Shown: positions 33,583 to 46,001, counted from the stretch's first letter. The stretch is 64,000 bases of DNA from Brienomyrus brachyistius (GCF_023856365.1 NC_064534.1:10064536-10128535), one strand, 5' to 3'. Program-made: numbers and translations. The notes: a model not told the origin generated them from the letters alone.

Positions 33583-34411
33583 CATAGGTTATACCACGCT
33601 CCCCAGGAAATTCCACGCTCCCAAGGTTGTACCACATTCCATAGGTTATTCCATGCTCCCCAGGTTATACCATGCTCCACAGGTTATACCACGCTCCACA
33701 GGTTATACCAGGCTCCCCAGGTTATACCACGATCCCCAGGTTATACCACGCTCCCCAGGTTATACCACGCTCCCCAGGTTATACCACGCTCCACAGGTTA
33801 TACCACGCTCCCCAGGTTATACCACGCTCCCCAGGTTATACCACGCTCCACAGGTTATACCAGGCTCCCCAGGTTATACCACGCTCCCCAGGCTATTCCA
33901 CGCTCCCCAGGTTATACCAGGCTCCCCAGGTTATACCATGCTCCCCAGGCTATTCCACGCTCCCTAGGTTATACCACGCTCCCCAGGTTATACCACGCTC
34001 CCCAGGTTATACCACGCTCCACAGGTTATACCACACTCCCCAGGTTATACCAGTCTCCCGAGGTTATACCACGCTCCACAGGTTATACCACGCTCCACAG
34101 GTTATGCCACGCTCCCCAGGTTATACCAGTCTCCCGAGGTTATACCACGCTCCACAGGTTATACCACGCTCCACAGGTTATACCAGGCTCCCCAGGTTAT
34201 TCCACGCTCCCCAGGTTATACCACGCTCCACAGGTTATACCACACTCCACAGGTTATACCACGCTCCACAGGTTATACCAGGCTCCCCAGGTTATTCCAC
34301 ACTCCCCAGGTTATACCACGCTCCACAGGTTATACCACACTCCACAGGTTATACCACGCTCCACAGGTTATACCAGGCTCCCCAGGTTATACCACGCTCC
34401 ATAGGTTATAA
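33583..34411. repeat. 19-bp minisatellite, about 43 units
   Basis: Units read CAGGTTATACCACGCTCCC with variants CCACAGG, CCAGGCTCC, CCAGTCTCCCGAGG and ATTCCACG. A block containing CAGTCTCCCGAGG occurs twice about 83 bp apart, at about 34050 and 34133, suggesting a local higher-order duplication. As 19 is not divisible by three, plus-strand frames read a 19-residue period and stay open for up to 281 codons. This is a repeat artefact, not a gene. Confidence 0.95.
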
Positions 34412-36029
34412 CACCGATCCCAACTCCTAGACCCCTCAACTTCCATGAATTACGATGCAAAGTGCAGTCGGCAGGAATCGGATCCTGACGGTGAATAGCA
34501 AGAGAGAGACGAGCGGCTCAGCGCAATCCGGTGAGCGGCGCGATGCCGAGACCGCGGAAGGGGCCCGAGTCGCGATGAAGGGCACGTTTTGACACCGTCT
34601 GCGTTGGCTTGTGACTGGCGTCACGGGGGGTCCGACGCGCAGATGAGAAGCGATGATAATTCAAATGGCAGCCAAAGCCGCGGGGATGCCAGCGCTGCGC
34701 CGACTGCTCTGCTTTTGTGCTTTTAGCCACGTGAAAAACGAAGACGGGCTCTGATAAATAGCCTGGCAAAAAAAGAGAGGAAGATTCTCATGAACTCACA
34801 TGTTTCAGATGGAGTCTTTGCCAGAAGCTGGTGCGAAGGGGAGTGGCTCATTCATCATCAAGGAAAGAGGAGAGCGGAGAAGAAATTGGCGACCCACATC
34901 CTCTCTCCTTCCACTATCAGGCTTTAATACGTCTCGCTCGTTATCCCCTTCCATCTCCTAATTGCTTTCCTGTGTCTGCGGTGTCTATTTTCAGTAAAGC
35001 CCCGAGTTCTTACAGAATTTCCCTTTTCTCTTTGATTCTCCTAAACAATTAAGTCTATAGAAACAGGCAGGGCTCTATAAAGAAAGCAAACATTTTGATG
35101 ATTTGTGGCTAATTAGTTTTCTAGACTTTATACGGGGCAGATGTTTATATTCTCGATTTCAGAGAAAATTAGTCGTTCCATTTCTGATATAATATTTTCA
35201 TTCTGCCTGTCAAATCCTCAAAGTGATTTCAACAAAATAGTAATAAAAACATTCAACGTTGTGCAAAGTTTGTAAGAGAAATAGAAGAATTACACATATA
35301 TTGAGTAATACGAATTATTTTCTCGGAACAAAAACTCCTTATTGCTAATGATTAGAGAATAGTACTGATGAAATGCAGATGTAACTGTAGTTAAATAAGG
35401 GCCCGCAGTGCTTTGTGGTAAAATGTGTCAAATGCTCGGGAAGATGTGTGACCTCACCCTTGTCCTTGACCCAACGTTGGGGGTGTTGAGGGTAGGGGAT
35501 AGTGTGAGGAGAATCTGCGCAGCCTCATTTCTATACAGCTCCACACGGGGAAACCTGCGGAACTGGGGGGGATCCAGAGGCATTCGACTTGGAATAGAAC
35601 CGTCTTGGGCCCCCAGAGAAACAGCGAGACTGCGATCCACTAGAGCGCAATTACTGCAACAAAGCAGGGACGCCGTCTACCACTGACTTTTTCGTTTCTT
35701 CACGGGGAAAAGAGAAGAAAAGAGTGCCAGGGCGGGGCTGGATAAGAGGGATGTCTGAGGCTGGCGGGTGTCATTTACCCAGAATGCCGTGGCCGAGATC
35801 ACGGAGCGCTTGGCAGGGAGGAGAGAGAGCTCCCTCCGCTGCTTTTGCGCCGGACAGACGACTGAACCGCTTAATGAGATTAGATGCAGAAATGTTTCAA
35901 AGAGAGAGCAACGGAGTGCCAGCATGCAGCTAAGAATCCAGCGAAGCCTCTTAAACACCCCCCAGTACGGCATGGGTGTCAGGACAACATATTGAATTTG
36001 TTTCCATTAGAGGTAATAATGTTAGGGAA
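34412..36029. other. Repeat-poor block; candidate conserved non-coding elements
   Basis: No tandem or dispersed repeats are visible. About 34930-35240 is rich in TAATTAG/ATTAG-type homeodomain cores (CTAATTGC, GCTAATTAG, AAAATTAGTCG) interleaved with GC-mixed sequence. Several 60-98-codon open frames on both strands show no domain. A first-exon or promoter interpretation lacks support. Confidence 0.3.
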
Positions 36030-36315
36030 TGTGTGTAGCTTGGCGAGTTAGGATGCAGTGCTTGTAATAAGATGGTTGTGGGTTCAAATCCCATGGTTGC
36101 CTGGATAAATGAGCTTCTTTTTTTAAGCGCCTTTCATAGACAAAGCAGTCACAAAGTGCTATACAAATGCAGAAGAAAAAACCCATAAAACGGCGTGGGT
36201 CCTTTTACCGTCGAGCCCTTTCACCCCAAGATGCCCCAGGGGCCTGGTATAACCCTACTTTTACAAATGTATGTCGCTTTGGATAAAAACACCTATTATA
36301 TAACTGTAAGCGTAA
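36030..36315 (+). mobile_element. SINE-B interrupted by a second repeat
   Basis: The head GTGTAGCTTGGCGAGTTAGG leads to GGTTCAAATCC at 36081-36091, an exact B-box match. The expected body GTCCTTTTACCGTCGAGCCC resumes only at about 36199, and the tail has CGCTTTGGATAAAAAC. Between them, about 36107-36198, sits foreign sequence beginning with a T-run and GCGCCTTTCATAGACAAAG and including AGTCACAAAGTGCTATAC, a separate dispersed repeat phrase. Confidence 0.75.
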
Positions 36316-37359
36316 GTTGAACTGGACAGCTTGGTTCTTTTATAGGTCCGGTGTGGCTATCATAGGAAAAGCCATTAAGGTTGCTAAATGCTAATGCTAA
36401 CTCAACGGTCGTCCTGGCTCCTGCCCACGCCTTCAGCCTACCGCATGGGTCGGTGAAGGTAACTATTTGCCTTTAATGAGCCTGAAATGGATAGACCTAC
36501 TGTGTCCCAGATTCTACCTATTAAAAGCAAACTTCTCCTCGCAGGCCTTTAAGACACAGACAATATTTGCTCATACGTTTTTATGCCCACAAAACTGTAG
36601 AAATACTTATTTAGGCACTTTTAATGGCTTCTCAGCTGACAGCACACATGGCACGGAAAGGTAATTAGCCCCCTGAGAGGAAGGCGGACTTTGTGTGAGT
36701 CAGGGACGGATGAGGTGGGAATAGCGAGCTCACACCCCAGCGGAGCGGGCCGGGCGGGAAGCAGAGGCCCTCTGCCAGGCTGCCGGCGCGTCTCCTGAGG
36801 AGTGGGACATCGGCGGAGGCACAGCAGGCGGGACGAGCAGACGAGAAGGGGAGGGGGAGAAACAGCGGCGTTAAGTGGGACTAATGAAGTGGTTAATTAA
36901 CAGGCAGCCCCCCTTGTCATGATTCATAGGGAACATAAACACCTCTCCCCTGCCGTAACCACACACCCACCACAATAAATGTGTAAAACACGTCCCAGTT
37001 ACGCAAGGGCCGCTGGATGCTCCAGGAGCAATCAGGGACTCGGCGATGGAACTTTCCACCTGATTCCTAATGATTAGAATCTAATTCCTGCTCTAATTTC
37101 TGGTCTGTGGCGGCTACACGTCACATAAGCCAGAGGTGGGGGGGGAAGACGGCCACGCGATTGGGCGAATACCTGGGCGGGGCCACAGGGGCACTCACCC
37201 GACCTGACAGCTAATTGGCGCCCAGAGTGCCCCCTCCCTTGTCAGTCACTGATTCAAATCATTATCATTAGATAACAATATGGTTGATCCCTCCATTTCT
37301 ATTATGGCCCCTCTTATGACCCCCACCTTAAAAAAAATCTAGAATTGCACCTGCCCACA
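36316..37359. other. Repeat-poor block; candidate conserved non-coding elements
   Basis: About 36455-36720 and 37010-37320 are repeat-free with homeodomain-type phrases such as CCTAATGATTAGAATC, TCTAATTCC and ATCATTATCATTAGATAAC. A GC-rich patch lies at 36730-36860. No supported open frame. Confidence 0.3.
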
Positions 37360-37660
37360 TAAAGACACACACAGACACACACATGTTTGTAATATATCTT
37401 TGTGGGGACTCTCCATTCATTTCTATGGAAAGGACCCTTATCCCAGCAATGACCTTAACCCCAACTCATCCATGACCTCAACCATAAGCAGCCAAAGAAA
37501 GACTTTTGACATTTTTAGATGCAGTCACAGATTTTTTAAAAATTGAGTTTGAGAAAATGGTTCCCACAAAATCAAAATAACAGGTTTTTATCACATTGTG
37601 GGGGACATTTGCTCCCTACAATGTAATATAGACATGACCCCCACACACAGATAGACAGAC
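37360..37660 (+). repeat. 'GTGGGGAC' element, fullest copy, CA tracts at both ends
   Basis: The left edge is a CA-rich tract followed by ATGTTTGTAATATATC and TTTGTGGGGACTCTCC. The middle has CCTTATCCCAGC and CCTTAACCCC. The right part has CAAAATAACAGGTTTTTA, GTGGGGGACATTTGC and ACAATGTAATATAGAC, followed by CACACAC. Partial copies are at 1141-1193, 32690-32795, 38905-39050 and, reversed, 60275-60600. This repeat is not obviously a SINE or MITE: I see no Pol III boxes and no clear inverted ends. Confidence 0.75.
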
Positions 37661-38355
37661 ACTGCATTTTTGACTGAAAACCCAAAGTTTAGTGGTGGTT
37701 TAAGACCTTTAAGCTTGTTTGTTTATGTGACTAAAGTGTTATCAAGATGAAGGATTAATTTCCAGTTGCATTGAAAACTGCTGCCCTGCGGGCCCTTGCA
37801 GCTCATGTCGGGGAGCGTTCCTCGGCTTGTGCGTGTGCTCTGCACGATAGGCTGCAGGCTCACCGGGAGCCCGTGCTGGATAAGCACTTATGGAAAATGG
37901 ATGGATAGATTCAAAAAGTGCGATTTCCTGTGTCGACAAGAATTAGTATCAAATTTAAATGGCGCTTACCCAAGCCCAGTAAGTCGGCATGCACACTGCA
38001 CACTATGATAATTTTCTGTTTGCTAGGCACTATTAGCATGGACAATGAGGACTGGGTGGGGGGGAGTGGGGGGTGTGTGATGGGTTAAAGGGCCGGGAGG
38101 GACCCAGACTGCGGCTGGCCGCCAGCAGACGCCTGAGCAGCTAGGCCCGATCCTGTCGCCGCTACGCGTCCTGGCCACGCCCACACTCCCAGTCACTGCC
38201 AGCCACCATTTTTTTGGGCGAGTTAATTACTTCTTGCTATCTCTGCTGACCAGAATGTGAGAGCAGTAGGGAAGCCAGGGGACAAGCGAGGTGACATGAC
38301 AGCGTCCGTGGAGATGGCATTGATCAAAAAGACAATGTGGTAGATTATTCATGCA
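37661..38355. other. Unassigned sequence with a SINE-A tail fragment
   Basis: 37845-37912 (GATAGGCTGCAGGCTCACCG, then GCTGGATAAGCACTTATGG, then AAAATGGATGG) is the 3' end of a SINE-A-type repeat. The rest is unassigned; a G-run lies around 38057-38063. Confidence 0.5.
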
Positions 38356-38389
38356 CTCTCTCTCTCTCTCTCTCCCTCTCTCTCTCTCC
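38356..38389. repeat. (CT)n microsatellite
   Basis: About 16 CT units with one CCCT interruption. Confidence 0.93.
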
Positions 38390-38904
38390 AAACACTTTGG
38401 GCAACAACAGGAACAGTTCCTGGGGACAAAGTGAAAAGAAGACAGTAAGTAGGGAACTCAGTGGAACAGGAACCAAACCAAAGGATAAATGTGTGTTTAT
38501 GCTGGTTAAATATCCCTCTATCTGCCATACATCCCTCCCTGTGTGACAGACACCACAGCAGTTCACGCGTTCCACACCCGAACCCCCGTTCCTCCAGGTT
38601 GCCGTGACGATGTCTTGTGCTTCATATCACTGTGTCAGCCTTGGAATCATAGCAAACTGGAGGGGAACGCCTGCTTCATTCAGGGAGCAAGCAGGAGGGG
38701 AGCATCATGCCCATGCTATGATCTCCCCATGTTCGTTAGCCGGGGAGTTTTCCATGTGAGAACTGGATGATTTGCTGTCAAAGAAAGAGCTGAATGTGAA
38801 GAGTAGGGGAATATTCTTATATATGACTAACCATCTTCACTTAAGATAAAGTTCCTGTCGTGACTTTGATGACTTTTTCATAGTATTCACAGACTTTAAT
38901 AGTA
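38390..38904. other. Unassigned sequence
   Basis: No gene or repeat recognised. Confidence 0.5.
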
Positions 38905-39360
38905 CTGAGTTTCTCCTTGTGGGGACTGAAAAAATGCCCCCCACGAGGTCAAAATAAAAGATCAAAGGTCCCCACAATGTAATATATACATGACCACACA
39001 CATGTACATACATGCACACACACACAGACACAGACACACACACACACACTCTTCCCAATGACTGAGCGATTTTTATTATGTTCACCTCACAATATTTTTT
39101 GAGTAATTGATTCAGAAAGTGCTCTGTGCATTAAACTCACCATAACTCTGTACTGTTATGAAAGACAGAAGGATTAATGGATTCAAGGGTTTGATTTGTA
39201 CAGCCAGACTATAAACTATTACCTGCCGTGAAATGCAAGATGGTCAGTTCTACTGTAATAATATATAGTAAAAGCAAAATGGGCATTAGGGAAAAGACAT
39301 TAGTGTAAAAGAAACAATATAGTAAACGTCATAAAAAGGAAAGTTATAGCAGAAAATAAA
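38905..39360 (+). repeat. Duplicated 0.4-kb segment, copy 2
   Basis: The partner of 32690-33100 in the same orientation about 6.2 kb away. It has a longer compound (CA)n/(CAGA)n tract at about 38995-39049 than copy 1. The left edge includes CCTTGTGGGGACTG, the hallmark of the GTGGGGAC element. Confidence 0.85.
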
Positions 39361-40789
39361 ATGAAAAAAATATATGATATGTGCAATACAGATAAAATAA
39401 AGTGCAGAGTCAGTCAGGAATCTCACTGCTGGTATACAGACTATGCAAAATCCATCCATTCATCCAAGCAGCCATCATCCTGGTCAGGGTGGGGGGGCAT
39501 GGGCCGATCGCAAGACACTTTAGAGAGGATGAACTATACAGAATGTCTCACTGAGTCTCTCACATCACATACTTAGAAAATTCCTAGCAGTGCATAAAAA
39601 AATCTGCAGCGTAATCTTATTCATTTAACTCAAGAAAATCGCTAATAGTCTTCAGTACGTATGAGAGACGGAGATACACTTGAAACCACGGAATCGGTTA
39701 TTGAAACACAAAAGAGCTGCCCCAAACACTCAGACTCGTTTAACTGAGACAGAACCACTTCAGCGTGAGATTATCAACGATATTGTCATCTGCAGTTCTG
39801 ATCAGCTAGGTGTCACTGACGTGTTACGCCGTACATAGAGCCTGGACGCTATCAGAGGGGCACCTTCTTCAGGAGCCAAATTCATTTTTGAGGTTTTTTT
39901 TTCTTTCATTTTCACATAGAGATGTTTTATTATTGAATGTTCAACCATCAATCCGTCCATCCATCCATCCATCCATTTATCAATTTCCACAACTCATTAT
40001 CCAGTACAGGGTCATAAATAATTAATTAGACAGCTACTGAATCTCTCAGCGTATATGATGCTTATATAATGATACCAGTATCTGGAGGACCTCCTGAAGA
40101 TTATAAATATATATATTCGGTTCTGCTGGACGCCATGCAGGTATCACAAAAGTGCTGTCCTTAAAAATTTGGTACAGTCTGTGAAATTTCTATGTATTAG
40201 CTTTTTAAAAAAGTTTAGTATTTTCCATTTCTGTTTTTCCTACTTCATTGTGCCAAGCTTGCCCTTACCTTGGACCTCACCCCTACCCCCCTGATGTTTT
40301 TTTTTGCCTGGGGGCCTCCCCCATTTGTAGTAGCTGCTTGTTGCCGGTCAGATCCATGCCAGAAAAATAACTCTCATAGTGAGCAGTGCTGGTCAGTCCT
40401 GTGGAGGAGGGTAATATAACAGTAATGTTATTGCCAACCAAGTCTAGCTGTCGTGAAACTCATGAATACATATAAAGTAGCAAACTAAGAGGCTCTATGA
40501 ACCTGCAGTACTGTACCCGATATCTTTATGATGTGGGTTTGACTCTCATTGGCAATAAGAATTCCTCACCTTCATTTTTTATAACCATAGAAATGGCTGC
40601 TTCATGTTCTTGGTCACAAAGCTGCTATTCTCCGTTTACCTGCGGGGGGAGCCTGGGTGTCGCATGTGGACAAATGAGGAGAAGACTTACCTCCGGCTGT
40701 CAGATGGACTGCGTCGGACTTCAGGTCCCGATCCACATTCCCTAATGCGTTCTCAAACCTGCTGGTGTCTGTGTGTGTATGTGTTGGGT
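39361..40789. other. Unassigned sequence with SINE-A tail scraps
   Basis: 39447-39510 and 39950-40015 contain CCATCCATT- and (CATC)n-type sequence followed by CAGTACAGGGTCAT-like phrases, the reverse of SINE-A tails. The rest, including open frames near 40497-41032, is unassigned. Confidence 0.45.
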
Positions 40790-40806
40790 GGGGGGGGGGG
40801 GGGGGG
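40790..40806 (+). repeat. G17 homopolymer
   Basis: 17 consecutive G residues after a GT-rich lead; a G14 run follows at 40955-40968. Confidence 0.95.
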
Positions 40807-42597
40807 TGGGTCACGCTTCCTGTTTGCCTTCATCAATCACATGGGGGCCGCCAATGGAAAGTGGCGGATTGACGTGAAAGGGCTTGACTTCAGCATCGCA
40901 TTCTCCTTCACTAGGGCTTCACTGATCCAAGGTGCAGATGAACGGGAGGGGAACGGGGGGGGGGGGGGAGAGTGGGCCCAGCCAGACCTCGTTCGGAGTT
41001 GCTCGATCGCCGGCTGCGGTGGTGCTGTGTGAAGCAGGAGCCGGGGGGGCAGGAGATTCAAATTCATCCACTTTTGCATATACAGCATGCATGCGTGCAT
41101 TTGGGGTTGCAGGGGAAATGCAAAGCTAGTGAATGCAGCTGGTGATTTTGCTTCTGGAGGGGCGTAGGGGTCAGTGGCTAGTGTATAATTTAAGATGGAG
41201 CATCCCCAGTAGAAACAGCGACGGAAAACACAGCATGCCACCCCGCTGGCTGCGGCCGCAGCTACTGTAACACGCAGGAGATGCAGGCACCAGTAATCGC
41301 TACGGGGACGGTTCTGTGACTGCAGCTTTGCCTAAACCAATAACTTTGCTTGAGGCTTATAAGCCACAGAAGTGACCTCATTTACATATTTAGTCCAATG
41401 CCATTTAAAATTACACATTTAACAAACAATTCAATTCAAAAATGGATTACAATGCAAACAGAAAAGCCCTTTGAAACCAACGCTTTTAGTTATAACTGCA
41501 TGCTTACCTGCACTAACCATTTACAGAGACTGCAACTGAAAATAAAACTCGCCTTCCTTTTCATAATCAGCCGCTGATATATAAATGCGTTAAACTGTTG
41601 ACAAAACATTATACGGTAGCACTCAAAAAATTAATATGCGTCTTCACCTCTGTAGCAACATCACATACCTACTCAGTCATTTTTGCGATTCGCCGCAGGA
41701 TATCTTTAATTAGCCCTGTTTGTTTAACTTTGCTTTTGCAATATTGTCGCTTTTCTGCCTTCCCAGCCTTGAGGGCACTCCTGCAGACATGCGATTGGGG
41801 TTTGGCTGCCGCAGCAGCTCAGTGGCGAAATGAAACCTGAACAATATTTATAGGTCTTTAAAATCAGCCAGGCCTTTGATGGCGCATATTTAGGCACTTT
41901 ATTAAATTAACACTGAAATGTGACACGGACTCTAAAACACATGGATTCACAGGTATGGAAAAAGGGCGAGTAAGAGAGGGAAGAAAGTTCAAGAGCATAT
42001 ATAGGGAAGCATGCTTCAGTAATCTTAACTGGCCTCACTTGCTATTCCATGTATGGACAGTTCATGTTTTCCCCCTCAGTTAACTTTACATTTATGAGTT
42101 TTTATAACCACAGAGGAGCCTATTTCCTGCACCAGTCGCGTTATTTCAATTATGGCCAAATCTATTCACGGTCACCTCATTGCAACCCCCATTCCACATC
42201 CGTCAGATTCCAGTGACCCCTTATCCTGAGAGATGCGGGTGATCGGGCGATAACAGCGGGCACCTTTGGAGCTGTCACGGGCTCCTTTAAAGGGCTACTC
42301 TCTTCACCTGCGATGAAACCTGGAGTAGCCAGAGAAAACGAGCGAAAACCTGCATTAGAACTTGCAGCCGCTGCAGGTGTGAAACAAACCCATCTGTAAA
42401 CATGTACAATGCCATTGTTTGTCCTCCTAGATTTGAGCTTTTTCCCCCATCTTGCACTTAAAGGCACTGCACATAAGGACATGGCCCAGTTACATCAGGC
42501 TTGCCAAGTCCTTGTTTTTGTTAGTACTGTTATAAATGAGCACCCTTGACAAAGGTACCTAACCTGAATTGCTCCGGTTAAATACAGAGGAACACAG
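40807..42597. other. Repeat-poor block; candidate conserved non-coding elements
   Basis: About 41330-42140 is repeat-free and AT-balanced, with phrases such as CAATATTTATAGG, GGCGCATATTTAGG and TTAAATTAACAC. Short open frames on both strands have no recognised domain. Conservation is untested. Confidence 0.3.
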
Positions 42598-42645
42598 AAA
42601 TGTAAAACGGTTAAGCGCTTTGGATAAAAGGGCTGACAAAGCGAC
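42598..42645 (+). mobile_element. SINE-B 3' tail fragment
   Basis: AAGCGCTTTGGATAAAAGGGC matches the common tail of SINE-B; the rest of the element is not visible. Confidence 0.5.
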
Positions 42646-43564
42646 ATTGGAGTGACTCAGGACTCGGACGTCCGTGCGATTGCACCAACTGTAAAAGCAC
42701 AAAACACAGGCCAAAAATTCAGGTTCAGGGGTGCCAGCGGGGAATTCCGCAGAGACGGGTTGTGTCGACGGGTGGCGTTGTGGTTCTGTGGTTAGCGCCG
42801 TAGCCTTGCACCCCTGCCTCAGTGTTTGTGTGGCTCTCCTCCCGAAACATTCCTCCTCTAGGAACATTTGGTTAATAAAATTAAAGGGATTGATGTTTGT
42901 GTTAGTGGTGAGCACCAAAGAGTGCATTGGTAGTAATAAGGCTGAAACGAATTTCACGGTGACCGCGGGTGTTTCAAAGAGATTTTGGGAATATTAATGG
43001 TGTATAAAGTGGATATCTAGGGGCCGTTGGTGGTAAGACCGCCCCCCACTCCGCCCTTTCTGCAAACTTCCTTTCTAGCTTTAAAAGAAACAGACAACCC
43101 ATGCTGTTGCATTATATGTAAGTGGAGGCTCACAGGACATGTCAACACAGAGCCGGTAAGACAGATGCACCTGTCGGTGTCCATACAGCTGTGGAGGATG
43201 CTGGCGGATGCCATAAATCACGCCGTTTGCGCAGAGATCACTTAACCGCGGTGAGGCACAGGCAGGACTCGTCATTAGACTGGCCGTGTCTTGGATCCAG
43301 TCCGATGAGCTAGGAAATGCTGTTCCATTAGCTGCTTTGGCTGGCTACGCGTGGCGTTGCTTGAAATGTATCAATCATATGAGCCGACCGCATCCTTACC
43401 CTGTATCGGGGTACAATGGGATAAAGTTTCTGGATGCTTTATATTTCCAATAATATTTTACATGAAATAATATCTTAATTGAAAGAAAATGAATGAATAA
43501 ATGAATGAATGAAACAAAACAAACCTTGGCTTCAACGGTGACACGATTGACAGCATTATACGGT
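42646..43564. other. Unassigned sequence, possible diverged tRNA-like repeat
   Basis: About 42765-42960 begins GGTGGCGTTGTGGTTCTG and has GTTAGCGCCGTAGCCTTGC, resembling a SINE-A head, but the expected B box and body do not follow clearly. Otherwise nothing is recognised. Confidence 0.35.
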
Positions 43565-43770
43565 CGAACCTCCATGGTTGTGGCTTTGAATCCCACCTGC
43601 ATATGTGTCTGTTCAGCTTCCCATATGACATAGATTTCTCGGCTTTTCTCTCACAGCAGTCAGGCTAGCTGGCCTATTTTAATTGCCCATAGGATGAGAC
43701 TGTGTCTGTGTGTGTGGGTGTGTATGAGTGCGTCCCCTGGTTGGATAATAGATGTGTAATAATATTAATG
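43565..43770 (+). mobile_element. SINE-A, degenerate copy
   Basis: GGTTGTGGCTTTGAATCCCACC sits at the B-box position, then CATATGTGTCTGTTCAGC, CTTTTCTCTCACAGCAG, TTTTAATTGCCCATAGG and a GTGTGTGTGGGTGTG block follow in SINE-A order. The tail is lost. A (GAAT)n scrap lies just upstream at 43488-43511. Confidence 0.45.
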
Positions 43771-45127
43771 ACACATAAATAGAATCTGCAAAAAAGAAAA
43801 AAAAAAAACATGTGGCAAAATTGCTAAAAGGTGTCAACAACAATCCCCAATTCCCCAGCTATAATTAATTTGCGTTATTTACATCCCCTCTCTCTGTTGT
43901 TCAATGGAAACCGTGTGATTAGGAGTGTAGAACTAAAGGCAGCCAAGTGAACAACCTTCATAGTCTCTAGCGACAATCCCTTGTGCTTTTTTGATAGTGG
44001 ATGGATTCCTGTGAGGAATGTGATTAATGCATGTTTCTGGGAAGACCAACGCGGTTTTTTATGTAATAGTTTTTGCCAGAGGACAGGAGCTCTCAGAAAA
44101 ACTCATGCAAAGGGTCTTGCTAGAATTAGCGAGGATGCAGCGATAGGTGCAGTTATACAAAAGACGTCACACTGAACGGTTAAACAAAATGGAATCTTTG
44201 GCTCTCGGACATGGTCCAGTACGTCGATCACCTGAGGTCAGGAACTGTTTCGTAAAAATGGAGAACCCGCCCCCCCCCCCCCCCCCATGTCCAGAGTCCG
44301 GAGATAACAGGAATGTGTAATTTGACGCTCGAGAGATGAGCTGCCTCTCGCTTTGCATCTCATTACCATCTGTTTTGCCGATTGGCTGAGCAGATTAGGA
44401 CAGTTACCCGGCTCACTCAGGCACACCTCATATTACAGAAATGTTTCCTAAAACTGAATGTGATTACAGGCGTGTGTAATTCCAGATGTGGGGTAGTGGG
44501 GTGAGGTGGGGGGGCGGTGGGGGGGGGGGGGGTTATAATTTGTAATAACAGTCTCAGACTTTTACCTCATTTAATCTGATTTCTCAGTATGTGACTCTGA
44601 TTATCCAGCTGTATAAAAAAGGAAAAGAAAACAAACTGCTTCACACAGACCTTGCTAAGACCTTGCAGAGAAAAGAAATAAATGCTGCTGCTGGTTGTAA
44701 ACAACAGAAACTGCGTCACATTAAAGATGCAGTCAGAGCGACTGAGGGCCATGAAACACAGATTTAAAATCTCATCCATCACTGATATTATATACAGTGC
44801 TTTTATACTCGGAGAGCAAACAGACGCAAATTACTGCAGTCGCTCCGCTCTCGGGAATTCCAAGCTAAGTTAAAAATAGGCAAAGTTTGCTTCCTTTCCC
44901 TTTCGGAGCATTTTAGGCTTTAAATGCAAGTACAAAATGTTTGGAAAGTCATTTACATGCAAAATTTTCATCGGTTCCAAGGAGAAGAGAAAAACAATAG
45001 AACCAAGGGAAGAGAATTTACCGGCTGTAGGAAAAAGAAAGTAGGAAAATGGAGGGAAGAACATTTATTTTTAAAAATAAATGCACGCATATGTTCTAAA
45101 ACACACGCATGCACATGCAAAAGTGTT
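43771..45127. other. Repeat-poor block with poly-C and poly-G runs; candidate conserved non-coding elements
   Basis: C17 lies at 44270-44286 and G14 at 44519-44532, with G-rich lead-in from 44490. About 43830-44000 (GCTATAATTAATTTGCG) and 44560-44870 are repeat-free and might be regulatory. No supported gene. Confidence 0.35.
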
Positions 45128-45370
45128 GGGAGGTGTGTGGCTGTGTGTCCATGCTCAGAAGGTTGCTGGTTCATATCCCATAGCTGGCAGACTGATTTTG
45201 ATGTTGGAACCTTGAGCGAGGCCCTTAACCCTTTGCCTCGGGGACACCTCATGCCAGCTGTTCCTGTACTAGAACCCCTGGCTTAACTCGCACCAGAGCA
45301 AGATGGGGGATATGAAAAGAGCATCCTAATGTACTTGTACTGATGCAAATGGCAAATAAAGTACCATTTC
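45128..45370 (+). mobile_element. SINE-B-like element, distinct subfamily
   Basis: AGAAGGTTGCTGGTTCATATC carries a worn B box, followed by CATAGCTGGCAGACTGATTT, TTGAGCGAGGCCCTTAACC and GGCAAATAAAGTACC. The order is that of tRNA-derived fish SINEs, but the tail differs from the CTTTGGATAAAAG form. Confidence 0.7.
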
Positions 45371-46001
45371 ATACATTTCAAACGAAAAAGTTGCTAGCTT
45401 CAGCTTTCCAGTACAGTGGTTTTTCTCAGATTGCCAGTCTGTCCACACTGGTGCTTATCAGGGCTGTAGGAGTCTTGATGATAAAAAGGAAAACTTGCGT
45501 GTGAGTCTAGACTGGAAGAAGGCGTGGGAACGTGCTGTCAATAGTCTCCAGGGATGTTTGGATGGAGCTTTAGCTCTCATCTCATTGTTGGAACATAATG
45601 GCCTTATTCCACTGTGGTCTTTTAAATCAAAGCACTCAACATGTACCGGGGAAGTACAAAGCTGAAATTGTGAACGGGGGATGGGACGACCCCAGCGACG
45701 GTTCCTCCCGCAGTGGGCTCATTTGTTTGATGTGGTACTTCTGGGTTCCAGAGCAAATTAGGGACGTCCGTCTGCTGAAAGGAAATTTAGCGATTCGCAT
45801 CTGACAATGGAGAAGATGGAGATGCTGGAGTTTCCCATTTTCTGACACACGAAAATGGTGATCTAAGAAAGAAACATATCGAATTACTGAGGTTCATCTC
45901 TGTCAATGAATATTCATAACCTAAGCAATTGTTATTGCTAATTTTTGGATACTAATTAGACCAATCACAGGTCCTCCACTTGACAATGCGCACCCATCCC
46001 A
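45371..46001. other. Unassigned sequence
   Basis: No gene or repeat recognised. Confidence 0.5.

Noticed and set aside
33559..34430. Plus-strand open frames of 281 and 252 codons
   Set aside because: Frames of the 19-bp minisatellite; the 19-residue period follows from the repeat.
36060..36095. A tRNA gene around the exact B box GGTTCAAATCC
   Set aside because: Surrounding sequence is a SINE-B; no acceptor stem pairing is evident.
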